Assembly (NCBI GenBank): GCA_964017185.1 | Contig: OZ024876.1 | Location: 35,193,278-35,257,277 of the forward strand | Direction: 5' to 3' | From: Rugalucina vietnamica | Taxonomy: Eukaryota; Mollusca; Bivalvia; Lucinida; Lucinidae | DNA: 64,000 bases | Shown here: in pieces, positions 10,925 through 21,439 of the stretch | How the letters are laid out: every line of letters starts with the position of its first letter | How positions within the stretch are numbered: position 1 is the stretch's first letter | The notes under the pieces: model-generated | What the model was told of the DNA's origin: nothing | The model's input: the letters and a program-made list of their open reading frames with translations, nothing else | Databases searched by the model: none | Translations under genes and position numbers: made by a program

Positions 10925-12457
10925 CGAACGTATATTCTAAATATGCTTGCAGGACAGTATTCCATTCAGAAAAATAAACACCCGGTGCAAATTTAACCTA
11001 GTTTCGAAAACTATAATGATGTAGCACGCGAAATAAATGTCTTGATAAATTAGCTGACGTCGGTTATAGCAGGGACAGCAAACTCAAACCATTTAACACT
11101 TTTACTGCCACGCCTCTCAAAAAATCAATATGTCAGTGCCAAGCATGTATCTATTTTATTATTTTTATTGATTTATTAATTAATTTATTAATTATTATAT
11201 TGTTACATATATGCGCATATCATATATCACTGAAAAGGGCTTTTCACGCTGAAAAATCTTATATACAATACATTTACCTCCCTTTAAAACTTTCATCTAT
11301 AACCCGGGACATACCGGTATACCCGTAAAACGACTAGAGTCGTCGGTGGCAGTGAACGGTAAAAACGACTACAGTCGTCGGTGGCAGTGAATGTGTTAAC
11401 GCGCTTGACTCGTTTCTTGCGTAACAGAACCTACCGTGTATGGATGTTGGAGACGTATTGCGTCGGATATGCAGTCACTTTTCATAGACGTATATTTTCA
11501 CGTTTACAATATTACACATGGTTTACACATGCTTGTGCTCTTGATCCCATTTGAACGGTATAGATTAGGAAATAAACAAACTGTTTTCCTTAAATCACCC
11601 CCGCAACTAACGTCAGAGTGACGCCACAAGAAGTGATGTCGGGCGGTCGTTGTTTTGAGATTCTTTTCTAAAATTTTCATAAAAATATTTAGTCCACCAT
11701 ATAATACGATGTCTTATGCACCAGTCATGTGTGTCCCCACCCCACCCCTAAGGCCGGGGAATAGCGGGATGTTTAACTTTTAGGTTTTAAAGCCCTCCTA
11801 AAAGAACGGCACTGCGGGGTCAGATTTGTGGTGAAGTCCCTGCTAAAAGTCCCGGCTACCCGGAGACGAGTGACAACAATGTGGAAGAACAGCTGAGAGT
11901 TGTTCTAATGAATCAATATGAGAGAGGGGCTTAAATTTCTGCATATAAAAGTACAGATACATTTGCAAATTAAATAAGGACCATAAAGTAATCAAATGTA
12001 TCAAAAATTACAGCTAATATCTAATTTGAATTAATGTGACCGTCTATTTCCGCGGGAAATTTAAAGCCCTGGGGTATGTTTTGGAATTAAAGCTACGTTG
12101 TTTTGTGGCAACCTTCACAGATATGTTGGAGTATTCAATGAAGCAAAAACAACATTTTTAGTGGTCTTTGGCAACGACGAGAATCGACAAAATCCATTGT
12201 GGCCGTTTAGAACTATTGACTAATATATGATCAGAAGTGGCGTTCGGCCCTTGACACTGTCGGAAATTTGTTTTACCGTGGCTCGAATCGTAGCCGTAAA
12301 ACATCTCCGACCGTACATGCATATAAAACTTTGTATGTAAATTTGCATTTTACCGTTTATTCTCACTACATGTAGTATCGATCTTCGTTGACGCAATGCA
12401 AGCTCCACGCTTCATGCGTGAGAAATCGTCGCGTGAATTATCCAATACATGTGGGCT
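10925..12457. other. Right interior of the foldback, no gene
   Basis: AT-rich DNA between the inner element and the right subterminal array. 11340-11395 has a small direct repeat (ACGACTAGAGTCGTCGGTGG / ACGACTACAGTCGTCGGTGG). No coding region recognised. Confidence 0.5.
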
Positions 12458-12606
12458 GCGGGCCTTCGGACTGGCGGACCTTCGGACTAGCGGGCCTTCG
12501 GACCAGCGGAGCTTCGGACTAGTGGGCCTTCGGAATAGCGGGCCCTCGGACTAGCGGACCTTCGACCAGTGGGCCTTCGGACTAACTGGCCTTCGGACTA
12601 GCGGGC
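12458..12606 (-). repeat. Right subterminal 16-bp tandem array
   Basis: Nine units of the reverse complement of AGTCCGAAGGCCCGCT (reads GCGGGCCTTCGGACTA), one shortened to 15 bp, in inverted orientation to 1509-1630. Confidence 0.9.
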
Positions 12607-12617
12607 TGTAACCCTCA

Positions 12618-13208
12618 CTCATAGACTATGTCATAGTGCGGAGAACAGACAGACAGGATGTCAGAGTGACAAATACCATGTGTGGTGCAGACTGCTGGGC
12701 AGATCAAGACTTGTTGTCAGCAAACTCAACCTAAGAATCCAGCCTGCGAGGCGACCTCAAGGCAAGAAAGCTCCTAAAAGACTGGATGTCTCAAAGCTGA
12801 ATCAAGACAGCATGAGACAAGCCTTCTTAACGGACATCTGCAACCAACTGGATGCAATCAATCTCAGTTCACAGAACCCCGAAGAAAACTGGACAGTTTT
12901 CCATAAAGCAGTTCATTCTTCAGCTGCTTCTACTTTAGGACATCCATCTCGCAAACGTCAAGACTGGTTTGATGAGACTGATGATGAAATTCAGAGGCTT
13001 CTTGAAGAAAAACACCGATTGCACAACGCACAACAAGATGATACTAGCTCAGTATCCAAGAAAGCAGCCTACAGCAACATTTGTAAGACAGTCCAGACCA
13101 AGCTAAGGGACATGCAAGATTCATGGCTGAGAAAAAAAACTGAAGAAATTCAGTCTTTTGCGGACAGAAATTTCATGATGCACTGAAAACCATTTATGGC
13201 CCAAAGAG
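12618..13208 (+). mobile_element. LINE copy 1, part 2: end of endonuclease and linker
   Basis: Resumes after the 11-kb insertion with IDYVIVRRTDRQDVRV-like sequence and DLVVSKLNLRIQPARRP, the usual C-terminal endonuclease signature, then a helical linker (LLEEKHRLHNAQQDD, KLRDMQDSWLRKK) leading toward reverse transcriptase. It ends at AAGAG (13204-13208), the target of the LTR element. Confidence 0.85.
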
Positions 13209-13391
13209 TGTTAATGTTCTAGCTAAGGGATTTAACTCATGCAATCAAGATAACCTCCCTTTGCATTATTGTGATGTCATAACGTCATAACGACGTAACG
13301 TCATGATCACCTTGGAGTTGATAGATGTCAGCCATTGTCAAGATTAAATAATGTAACTCTCAGTATATTTTGGATTGTTTTAGTATTATCA
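13209..13391 (+). repeat. 5' LTR of the gag-only element
   Basis: 183 bp beginning TGTTAATGTTC and ending CA, followed by the primer-binding site at 13394. It contains a compact GTCATAACGTCATAACGACG cluster of CRE-like half sites, also present in the 3' LTR. Confidence 0.9.
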
Positions 13392-14230
13392 AATGGTAGC
13401 AGAGTGAGGTTTAGATCCTTGGTATGGGGAGACATTAGATATCAACTGAGCAGAGACTGGATTAGCAATTTAATGGATAAATAGAGATAAATACAGAGAG
13501 GAGTGATGTCTATATAAACATAGAGGACAAGAAAAAGAGGAAAGTTTAAAAGGAAACAAAAATCAAGCGTTTGGTGTATATTATAGCGTAGTGGTGACAA
13601 TTATAGTGTGGGTTTAACAGCAGTTAAACTCTTCAGCGTGTTTAAAGTGTACTTGGCGTTGACAGTGTGGTGTTTGTTGTTTAGTACAGCGTGGCATTAG
13701 GTGTCTACAGCGTGACGTTAGGAGTCTACAGCGGGGTGTTAGTTGGCTACAGATTCTGACAAACACAGTGACACAGTGACTTCAGAGAATAGGGGTTATA
13801 CAGAAACAACTTGGAGTATACACACAGCATTAAGCGGGCGTACAAAAGAAAAAGACAGTGCAAGTTTACAAAAGGAAGGAGAAAAACCATCAAGCGAGTA
13901 CAAGGTGGTGAGTTACAAAACAGTATTTATACTTTTTAAAGAGACTGAGCATATTTCAAGATATAACTAAATGTCAGGATGACTACTAGGATAAATCCTC
14001 CATCTTTTAGCAGTGCTAAGAGTTATGAACGTTTTAAGCAAGAAATATTAGCATGAGATAACTGAATTAAGCAAAACCAAACAGGGTATAGCAGTAGCTT
14101 TGTCTCTGCCAGAGGAAGATGAGAGTCAAATAAAAGATAAAGTGTTTGATCAGATATCACTGGATGATCTCAAAAGTGAAGATGGTTTGAACATTCTAAT
14201 AACCTTTTATGGATAAACATTTAGCTAAAG

Positions 14231-14842
14231 ATGATCAAGCTGATAGTCTCGAAAAATTTGAAGACTTTGATGACTATAGAAGAAAAGAGGGCGAGTCAGT
14301 TCAAGAGTATATTGCCACATTTGATTGCAAGTACGTACAGAAAGGTGGCAAAGAAGCAGATGTCACTACCCCCAGAGATTTTGGCTTTTAAGTTGCTGAA
14401 GAAAGCAAATATTTCAATGGAGAAAAAATTATTGGTACTCACAGGTATGAACTTTGACAACAAGCATGGTTTATATGAGGAAGCAAAGGCGTCTTTGAAG
14501 AAATTCAAGGGGGATGAACCTGTTACAAGCGAGAAGCTGAGTATCAAAGTGGAACCAGCCTACATAGCAGATAATGAGGAAACAGTTCTGGCTGCTGGAT
14601 ATCACTACAAGAAACGAGGTGGCAGATCGGGGCCCTATCAAAATCGAACGGACACTGGAGCTGCACAGAGAAGTCCAAACTCACAGCCGAGAATGAAAAA
14701 GATGAATCCAGCTGGTGCAGATGGTAAAACCCTGACATGCAACTCGTGTGGTTCATTCCGACACCTGTTGCCAGATTGCCCGGACAGTTGGGAAAATATG
14801 AGCAAATTGAACATAAATGACAATGACAATATTATTTTGTAA
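14231..14842 (+). other. Gag-like frame with zinc knuckle (fossil element)
   Basis: Contains an LPPEILAFKLL stretch and a KKLLVLTGM helix of the type seen in copia-like gag, then a basic region and a CX2CX4HX4C knuckle (CNSCGSFRHLLPDC) near the end. It is the only protein sign of the element. Confidence 0.7.
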
Positions 14843-15138
14843 TGGATATATACTCTGCTATTAGCTATAGATAAGTCCAAACATAACTTTACAACTCAGT
14901 TGCTATAATTGTTATATACATTGAATTTAAGTGAACAGTACAAAATAATGCATGGGTTGGAGATCTCAAAAATGATAAAAGAGTACTTTCTACAGTGCAA
15001 TGGTTTAAGTGTAATTCATGTTTGTTTTTTCCTTATTTTAATTTTATTCAGTATTTCGTAAATTTACTTTGAATGCCACATCCAGTTTTTATTTTCTTCT
15101 AAATTCTTTTAGATCTTAGATGCATCTAATTAGATCAA

Positions 15139-15189
<51 letters not shown>

Positions 15190-15192
15190 TAA

Positions 15193-15375
15193 TGTTAATG
15201 TTCTAGCTAAGGGATTTAACACATGCAATCAAGATAACCTCCCTTTGCATTATTGTGATGTCATAACGTCATAACGACGTAACGTCATGATCACCTTGGA
15301 GTTGATAGATGTCAGCCATTGTCAAGATTAAATAATGTAACTCTCAGTATATTTTGGATTGTTTTAGTATTACCA
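15193..15375 (+). repeat. 3' LTR of the gag-only element
   Basis: Same 183-bp sequence as 13209-13391, almost identical, followed by the AAGAG target duplication and the resumed LINE. Confidence 0.9.
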
Positions 15376-17358
15376 AAGAGTTCTGAAGCCACCACATTGG
15401 TCAGTGCAGATGGAAACACTCTTCTCACAGATAAAGAGGCTATCTTGAAAAGGTGGGCAGAACATTTCAAAAATGTGCTGAATCGACTATCAAGCATCAA
15501 AGACGATGCAATCGACAGACCTCCACACATAGAGTGCAATGTTCTGTTAGATGAATTTCCAACCGTCATGGAAACAAGAAAAGCAGTTCAACAACTGTCA
15601 TCTGGCAAAGCTGCAGGTGCAGATGCAATTCCTGCAAAGGTTTATAAGGCCGGGGGCTACTCATGGCAGAGAAACTGACAGAGTTGTTTCACTGTATGTG
15701 GAGGAAGGAGGCTATCCCACAAGAATTTAAGGATGCATCCATAATCCACCTATACAAGCGGAACGGAAATCCACAAGTCTGTGACAACCACAGAGACATA
15801 TACCTCCTATGCATTGCTGGGAAGATACTGGCAAAATTTCTGTTGAACCGCCTAAATGTGCATCTTGGTCAGAAGGGACTTATCCCAGAAAGTCAATGTG
15901 AATTTAGAAAAGACAGAGGGACAATAGACATGATCTTCACAGCAAGACAGCTTCAGGAGAAATGCCAAGAACATAATGTAGATCTATACATGACGTTTGT
16001 CGACCTCAACAAAGCTTTTGACACATTTAGTCGTGATGGACTCTGGAAAATCATGGCCAATTTTGGCTGACCACCCATATTCATAGCAATGGTGCGGCAA
16101 TTCCATGATGGCATGCAAGCACGTGTGCAAAATGATGGAGAGTGCTCTGAACCCTTTGAGGTAACAAATTGGGTCAAACAGGGCTGTGTTATGGCACCAA
16201 CACTGTTCAGCATGATGTTTTCTGCCATGCTCATGGATGCTTTCCAGGACAGTGACACTGGTTTTCCAATTAGGTACCGTTTTGATGGCAATATATTCAT
16301 TCTTAGATGGTTGCAAGCCAAAACTAAGGTGCAGACTGATGTGATAGATGAGCTCCTCTAAGCATATGAAATGGATAAGAATGCCAGCTCAGAGGCAAAA
16401 ATGCAAAGGACCATGGCTCAAGTCTCACAGTCATGTGATAACTATGATCTCACAGTCAGCACAAAACAGACAGAGGTTGCACACCAACCAGCACCTGGAA
16501 AACCGTACAATGAACCAACCATCACTGTGAATGGACAAAAATTAAAAGTTATTGATAAATTCACCTACCTGGGAAGCACTCTTTCCAGAGCAGTGCACAT
16601 TGATGATGAGGTCACTGCGAGAATTGCAAAAGCCAGTGTGACATTTGGAAGACTCCGTGCAAATGTCTGGGAGCGAAATGGAATCAAGCTTGACACCAAG
16701 CTCAAAGTCTACACGGCTGTGGTACTGCCAACCCTCTTGTATGTATGTGAGACCTGGACAGTGTACCAGCGTCATGCAAAGAGACTTAACCATTTCCACT
16801 TAAGCTGTTTAGAAAGCTGTTAAAATCAAGTAGCAAGACAAGTTTCCAGACACGGAGGTCCTGAAGAAAGCAGGGGTGCAAAGCATGCATACTGTCTTAA
16901 AGCTAGCACAGCTAAGGTGGACTGGCCATGTTATAAGAATGCCTGATGAGCGACTTCCAAAGAAAGTCTTCTATGGAGAACTACAGGAGGGGAAGCGCTC
17001 TCAAGGTGGCCAGACGAAACGCTACAAAGACACCCTCAAAGCCTCTCTGAAGGATTTTGACATACATATGGGGTCTTGGGAACAGACTGCACAGGAGCGA
17101 TCAAAGTGGCGTGGTCTCATCAACAAAGGAGCAGCTCTCTATGAAAAAAAGAGAATCTGTGAAGCTGAAAGAAAGCGCAGAGAACGCAAAGCCAATACCA
17201 ATGGGCCACCAGCTGAGTCCATGACATTGACTTGCTCTACTTGCAGCCGACAGTTTAGAGCTAGAACTGGCCTAGTCCATCAAAGAACTTACCTACACAC
17301 ACGAACCTATTCAAAAATAATGATGGTCTTTCTCATTAGTGAGAAACGAACGACCACG
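15376..17358 (+). mobile_element. LINE copy 1, part 3: reverse transcriptase and zinc-finger tail
   Basis: Encodes the RT part: LSSGKAAGADAIPAKVYKAGG, EFKDASIIHLYKRNG, CEFRKDRGTIDMIF, FVDLNKAFDTFSRDGLWKI (motif A), VKQGCVMAPTLFSMMF (motif B), then the thumb region (FTYLGSTLSRA) and a RWTGHVIRMPDERLPKKVFY segment. It ends in a C2H2-like finger (CSTCSRQFRARTGLVHQ). The catalytic YADD motif is not readable at the expected site near 16361, where the frame is lost. Multiple stops and frameshifts make it dead. The 3' end near GAACGACCAC matches copy 2 at 38781. Confidence 0.85.
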
Positions 17359-17470
17359 TAGTGTTCCCCGGTTGTAAGAGAGTAGAAACCGCTCCGCTAA
17401 TATTTACATACGTTTGTCGCGAGAGGTAAGGCGGCACGGTCAAAGCAATCGCACTATACTGTAAACAACT

Positions 17471-17704
17471 GAGCCGCCTCGTGGGAAAACCAACAATGTG
17501 GTTACCGACCAGGTCCGACACAAACCGGTCTGTGCAGTAACAGAAGCAGGCTAGAAACTCGAAATTTTGGATTTAAGAAGAAGAGGAAGTGTACTATCCA
17601 TGTAGCGAAAACAAAGGCGCTGATCAGCTTCGCGGTTACCACGAAGCTGATCTGCGCCTTTGTTTTCGCATATGCAGATTGTAGGTTTTCTCATGAGGCG
17701 GCTC
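17471..17704 (+). mobile_element. Family A MITE, copy 1
   Basis: GAGCCGCCTCGTGGGAAAAC at one end and its inverse (GTTTTCTCATGAGGCGGCTC) at the other. It contains the TTCCGACCAGGTCCGACACA-type half and a long internal palindrome centred near 17640 (GCGAAAACAAAGGCG...CGCCTTTGTTTTCGC). It lies just after LINE copy 1. Confidence 0.9.
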
Positions 17705-18018
17705 AATTCATGTCCATATGCTTCACATAGCAACAAAAAACAATTTTAGGTGCCCCTTGTCTAGTGTTTCCGAAACTTTAGCATTTGAGGTAAACGGGCA
17801 CAGTCAGTTTGTGCATTATACCTCCTAACATCCTACTATTATTTACTAAAACTGGGGTGTACCAGGGTATGCATTTGTCTTATACATGTATTTGATACTA
17901 AAGTTGACCCGGTCTCCAGTATGACATTCAGTTTGTTGTATGTGCTAATCAATTATTTGCCAAATTTGTGTAGTGCGGCTTCGCAACAGTCATTTTAAAG
18001 CAATACAAACCTGACATC

Positions 18019-18146
18019 TGTAGTATTCTTCATTACATTGTGACATCAGTGACGTTACGTCATGACGTTCGTTACCTGGTTACATTATCAGTCATCTTTC
18101 TTAGCTGCATTAAACACTTAAAACACAGACTTTTGAAGTCATTTCA
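18019..18146 (+). repeat. 5' LTR of the gypsy-like fossil
   Basis: 128 bp, TG...CA, containing GTGACGTTACGTCATGACG (CRE-like palindromes). It matches the 3' LTR once the MITE is removed. Confidence 0.85.
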
Positions 18147-18870
18147 TTGGCGACGTTCGCTTCGGAAGCGGGAGGCGCGGGTTATAATACGGGCCGCGTC
18201 ATACCAAAGACGTTAAAAATGGTACCAGTGGCTACCTTGCTTGGCGCTCAGCATTAATAAGGCAAGCACTGGATTCTCTTCTCTCAAAAAGATAACTTCA
18301 ATGATGGGAGCTCCATGTAATACTCTGTTTATGAGGTGTTTGGAGTACTTGGCAGATTCAGATTCAGAATACTTAGGAAACTGAGAAATTAAAAGAAATA
18401 CGGATTAGAAATGGCTCAGAACATTTAATCTACTGCCGCGATATATACATTCAGAAATTTGAACATTATGCCATTTAGATTGCCAGAAAATCAGCTGGAT
18501 ATCGAAAAAGATTGGGAAGACTGGCTGGAAGAAATCGAAAGGGAATTCCGTTATTTTAAAATAACAAGCCCACTAGACAAGAAAGATGCCATAATAATTT
18601 TCGGGGTCGGGAAATAGCACGGTTAGCAAAGCATTTGCCGGATCGAGATGATCCCCGCGATGAGTTAGATGAATTCAAAATATTGCGGAAGAAATTGAAT
18701 GATTATTTTACACCAAAGAAAAACATGCATTATGCGAGGTATTTGTTTTTGAAGATGCGTCCAGGAAAAGAAGAATATACAGTTACGTATGCAACACGCT
18801 TGAGAGAGAAAGCACGCGACTGTACCTTTGGTACAACCTCTGAAGAGAGAATTCTTGAACACACAATTAT

Positions 18871-20910
18871 CACTCATTCTAAAATAAGCAGCGCACCCCC
18901 TGTCTCGGGGTGTTGAATAAAAATTGGAGTGACATTGTTCAATATATCACCAAGGTTGGCTGTATTTTCAAAATTTGGTACTATCTCCATTTAAATCGAA
19001 TAAAGTATGATACCCAGTTATGTTTTCTAAGATCTCTGGTGGTAGTGAATAATGCATGACCCCACCAAAAACGGCATGTCACAAACTGAAATGCAAAAAT
19101 TCAAAAGACGATAGAATGAACAAATTCTATTTTATCACGAAACAACATCGTATTTGACATTAACTTTTGGTAAAAGGAATGGTTATTTTATATCTTGTAA
19201 ACAAACAAAAATATCAAACATCAAAAATCGAAAAAAGCATGTCACAGAGTTTCTGTAATTTACGTGACGCTATAGAAAATTGTCCAAATCTTATACTGCT
19301 TTCTCTTATTGCATACCAAACTGTGTCAATTAAATAGTTGAATATGTCCTTATTAATATGGATAACTTATGGATTTTTCATTTTGCTTTACTATTTTGGT
19401 CAAATATATCTAATCCCCCTGCTTAACCATTGCGTCCCTTTTAAGATGTAATCATACGTGACACCATTTTTCTACAAATCCAACATAGTATTTGAAACAA
19501 CGTTATCTGAATATGAAAGTATGGAGCATGAATACATCTCACAAAAAATAAAGTTAATATCAAACGACCCTAAGGTGGTTTTTTTCGGATGCTAAAGTTG
19601 AAAATGTAATAAACGTGACAGTAATTAACGTGACGGTACTTACTTTCAAAATGCCAATATCACATATTATATAGCTAAGATTGTGCTTTGAATAAGCGTC
19701 AATAAATGCTTTAATGTCCATTATGTACTTTTCAGTAGTTAAGTTTACGGAATATGATGTTTTTTCAAGCAGTGTCACGTAAATTACGCATTTGTCATGT
19801 AAAATACAAAGGTAGTTTAAGTCTATTTATCAGTTATAGTTGAAAACAGTTGAATCTAAAAGGATCACACCTCCTTCAATCAAAGACATAGCAATACTAC
19901 ATTTGTTATTCGCATTTGTCCATTCAAAAATACTGACCAACAGTAAAATATCAGCCCTAAGATTAATATACATTTTTATCAATATAAAACAGTTTTGTTT
20001 TACTAAATAATTACGTGGTTAATTAATCGAAGGATTTACTTCTTGTGCAGACTGGTTCAAATTCCATGCTTCATTTTAAGTTAGCAAAAACTCAAACATA
20101 TCTAAGTTTGAAAATAATGTAGGTGACTTAAATATTACCGTCACGTAAATTACAGTATTCCGTCACGTATATTACATTTTTATAGAATGTTGTGCAAAAA
20201 GTAAAACAATATTAAAAAATGAAATAGGATCACACAAGATTGTCTGTTTGGAGTAAACGTATCCAGATAAATTCTTTCAGATAATATTTAATGCCATTGT
20301 GTATCTGTAATGCAAAAATAATTTATGTTGCGGTTTGCAAGTAATTTACGTGACGCTGAATAAAACAAGACCTGCCTTATAACAAGATGTATTTAGAAAA
20401 GTAATTATAAGCTCCGCCACTCATGTAGGACAAATGTAATTATCATTACATGTTTTGATATAATTCTGATGTACAGGTCAGATGTTATTATAGTTGCAAG
20501 TTAACAACACTGAAAATTCTGAATCAAGAAGCCTGCATCATACACATATTATCTAACATTTTTCGAAAGTAGATATGAAAGGATGTTTATTGTTTGATTT
20601 AATCTACTTAATATTGTTCTTTATTTGAGAAACTGAAGTCTGCTAGTCAGAGATATACATGGAGTTTGTGTTCTTGTTACATTTAGTTCATATGTAGTGT
20701 GTCACGTTGATTACCAAATTGGAATATACCCATCAAGTTTCAAAATGATGTAGAAATTGCAAGAATATCGGGAAGGTGGTGAAATTTTACAGTACAGGAT
20801 GAAGCCTGAATGGTCTACAATAGTGATGGTATGTCGAAAAAGTGTAATTCTTAAAGTTTATTTTTCTTCATTTTTTTCTCCAGGATTTGCACCTTATTTT
20901 AGAATGAGTG
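18871..20910. mobile_element. 2.0-kb TIR element with repeated TTACGTGAC motifs
   Basis: Perfect 18-bp terminal inverted repeats CACTCATTCTAAAATAAG (18871-18888) and its inverse (20893-20910). It interrupts the gag-like region of the LTR fossil. The target duplication is at most a couple of bases. The interior is AT-rich with no protein domain, but carries about ten copies of a 14-bp motif GTAATTTACGTGAC or its inverse, at 19255, 19455, 19612, 19622, 19774, 19794 (diverged), 20140, 20162, 20341 and 20701. The superfamily is not recognised; probably a non-autonomous DNA transposon. Confidence 0.7.
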
Positions 20911-21439
20911 AATCCAAACAATCAGCAATAGCACATTGATTCAGAAATTAATTTGCAAGAATATTTAAAGGAAGCGGGACAGATAGAAGATATTTCTCGC
21001 CAGATGCAAGATATGAAACCAAACCAACATTATAATACAAGAAAGATTTTGATGCAAAGAAATCACAGAAACACAGCAATCGTTTGTTCTTATTGCGGAC
21101 TGAAAAATGCCCATGCAAAAGGACGGAACAGTCCAGCGTATGGGGTACAGTGCAGGGTATGTTACAAATTTGATCATTTTGCATCTGTATGCAAATTTAA
21201 CAGTATGAGACAGCAAGCAAAAATAGAATCACCCTGGCGCTAAGAAGAACCGACTGGACATAAGCGACAACAGAGATCTGAAGAGAATATTCAGAAAGTG
21301 ATCTTAGTTTGGAAGAAGCTTTAGAGAAAACAATTTCTCAGATAAGAATAAAGACAGTGAAACATTTATCAGAAGAAAATCAGAATTTATCTAGTCAGAT
21401 AGAAGCTCTACACGACAGTACAGCTGTATTAGCATACTA

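Larger units (their letters stand above)
1495..12617. mobile_element. 11.1-kb foldback-type DNA element inserted in LINE copy 1
   Basis: Both ends carry subterminal arrays of a 16-bp unit (AGTCCGAAGGCCCGCT on the left, its reverse complement on the right), and the flanks are a perfect 9-bp duplication. Tandem repeats inside terminal inverted repeats plus a 9-bp duplication are the signature of Foldback/Mutator-type elements, so that superfamily is the best guess. The outermost 14 bp or so differ between the ends. I see no transposase, so it is probably non-autonomous or has lost its core. The interior holds a second inverted element (3083-10919), several SINEs, two copies of repeat family B and long unassigned AT-rich DNA. 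Confidence 0.75.
13209..15375 (+). mobile_element. Gag-only LTR retroelement (fossil), copia-like
   Basis: A short LTR element with 183-bp LTRs (TG...CA), AAGAG target duplications at 13204-13208 and 15376-15380, and a primer-binding site TGGTAGCAGAG two bases after the 5' LTR, complementary to initiator-Met tRNA. The only coding sign inside is gag-like with a zinc knuckle; no protease, integrase or reverse transcriptase is visible, and an A-run precedes the 3' LTR. The LTRs differ by about 1%, so the insertion is young. This type of element (TR-GAG-like) needs polymerase supplied by a relative. The element appears structurally whole at its ends, with a reduced interior. Confidence 0.85.
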
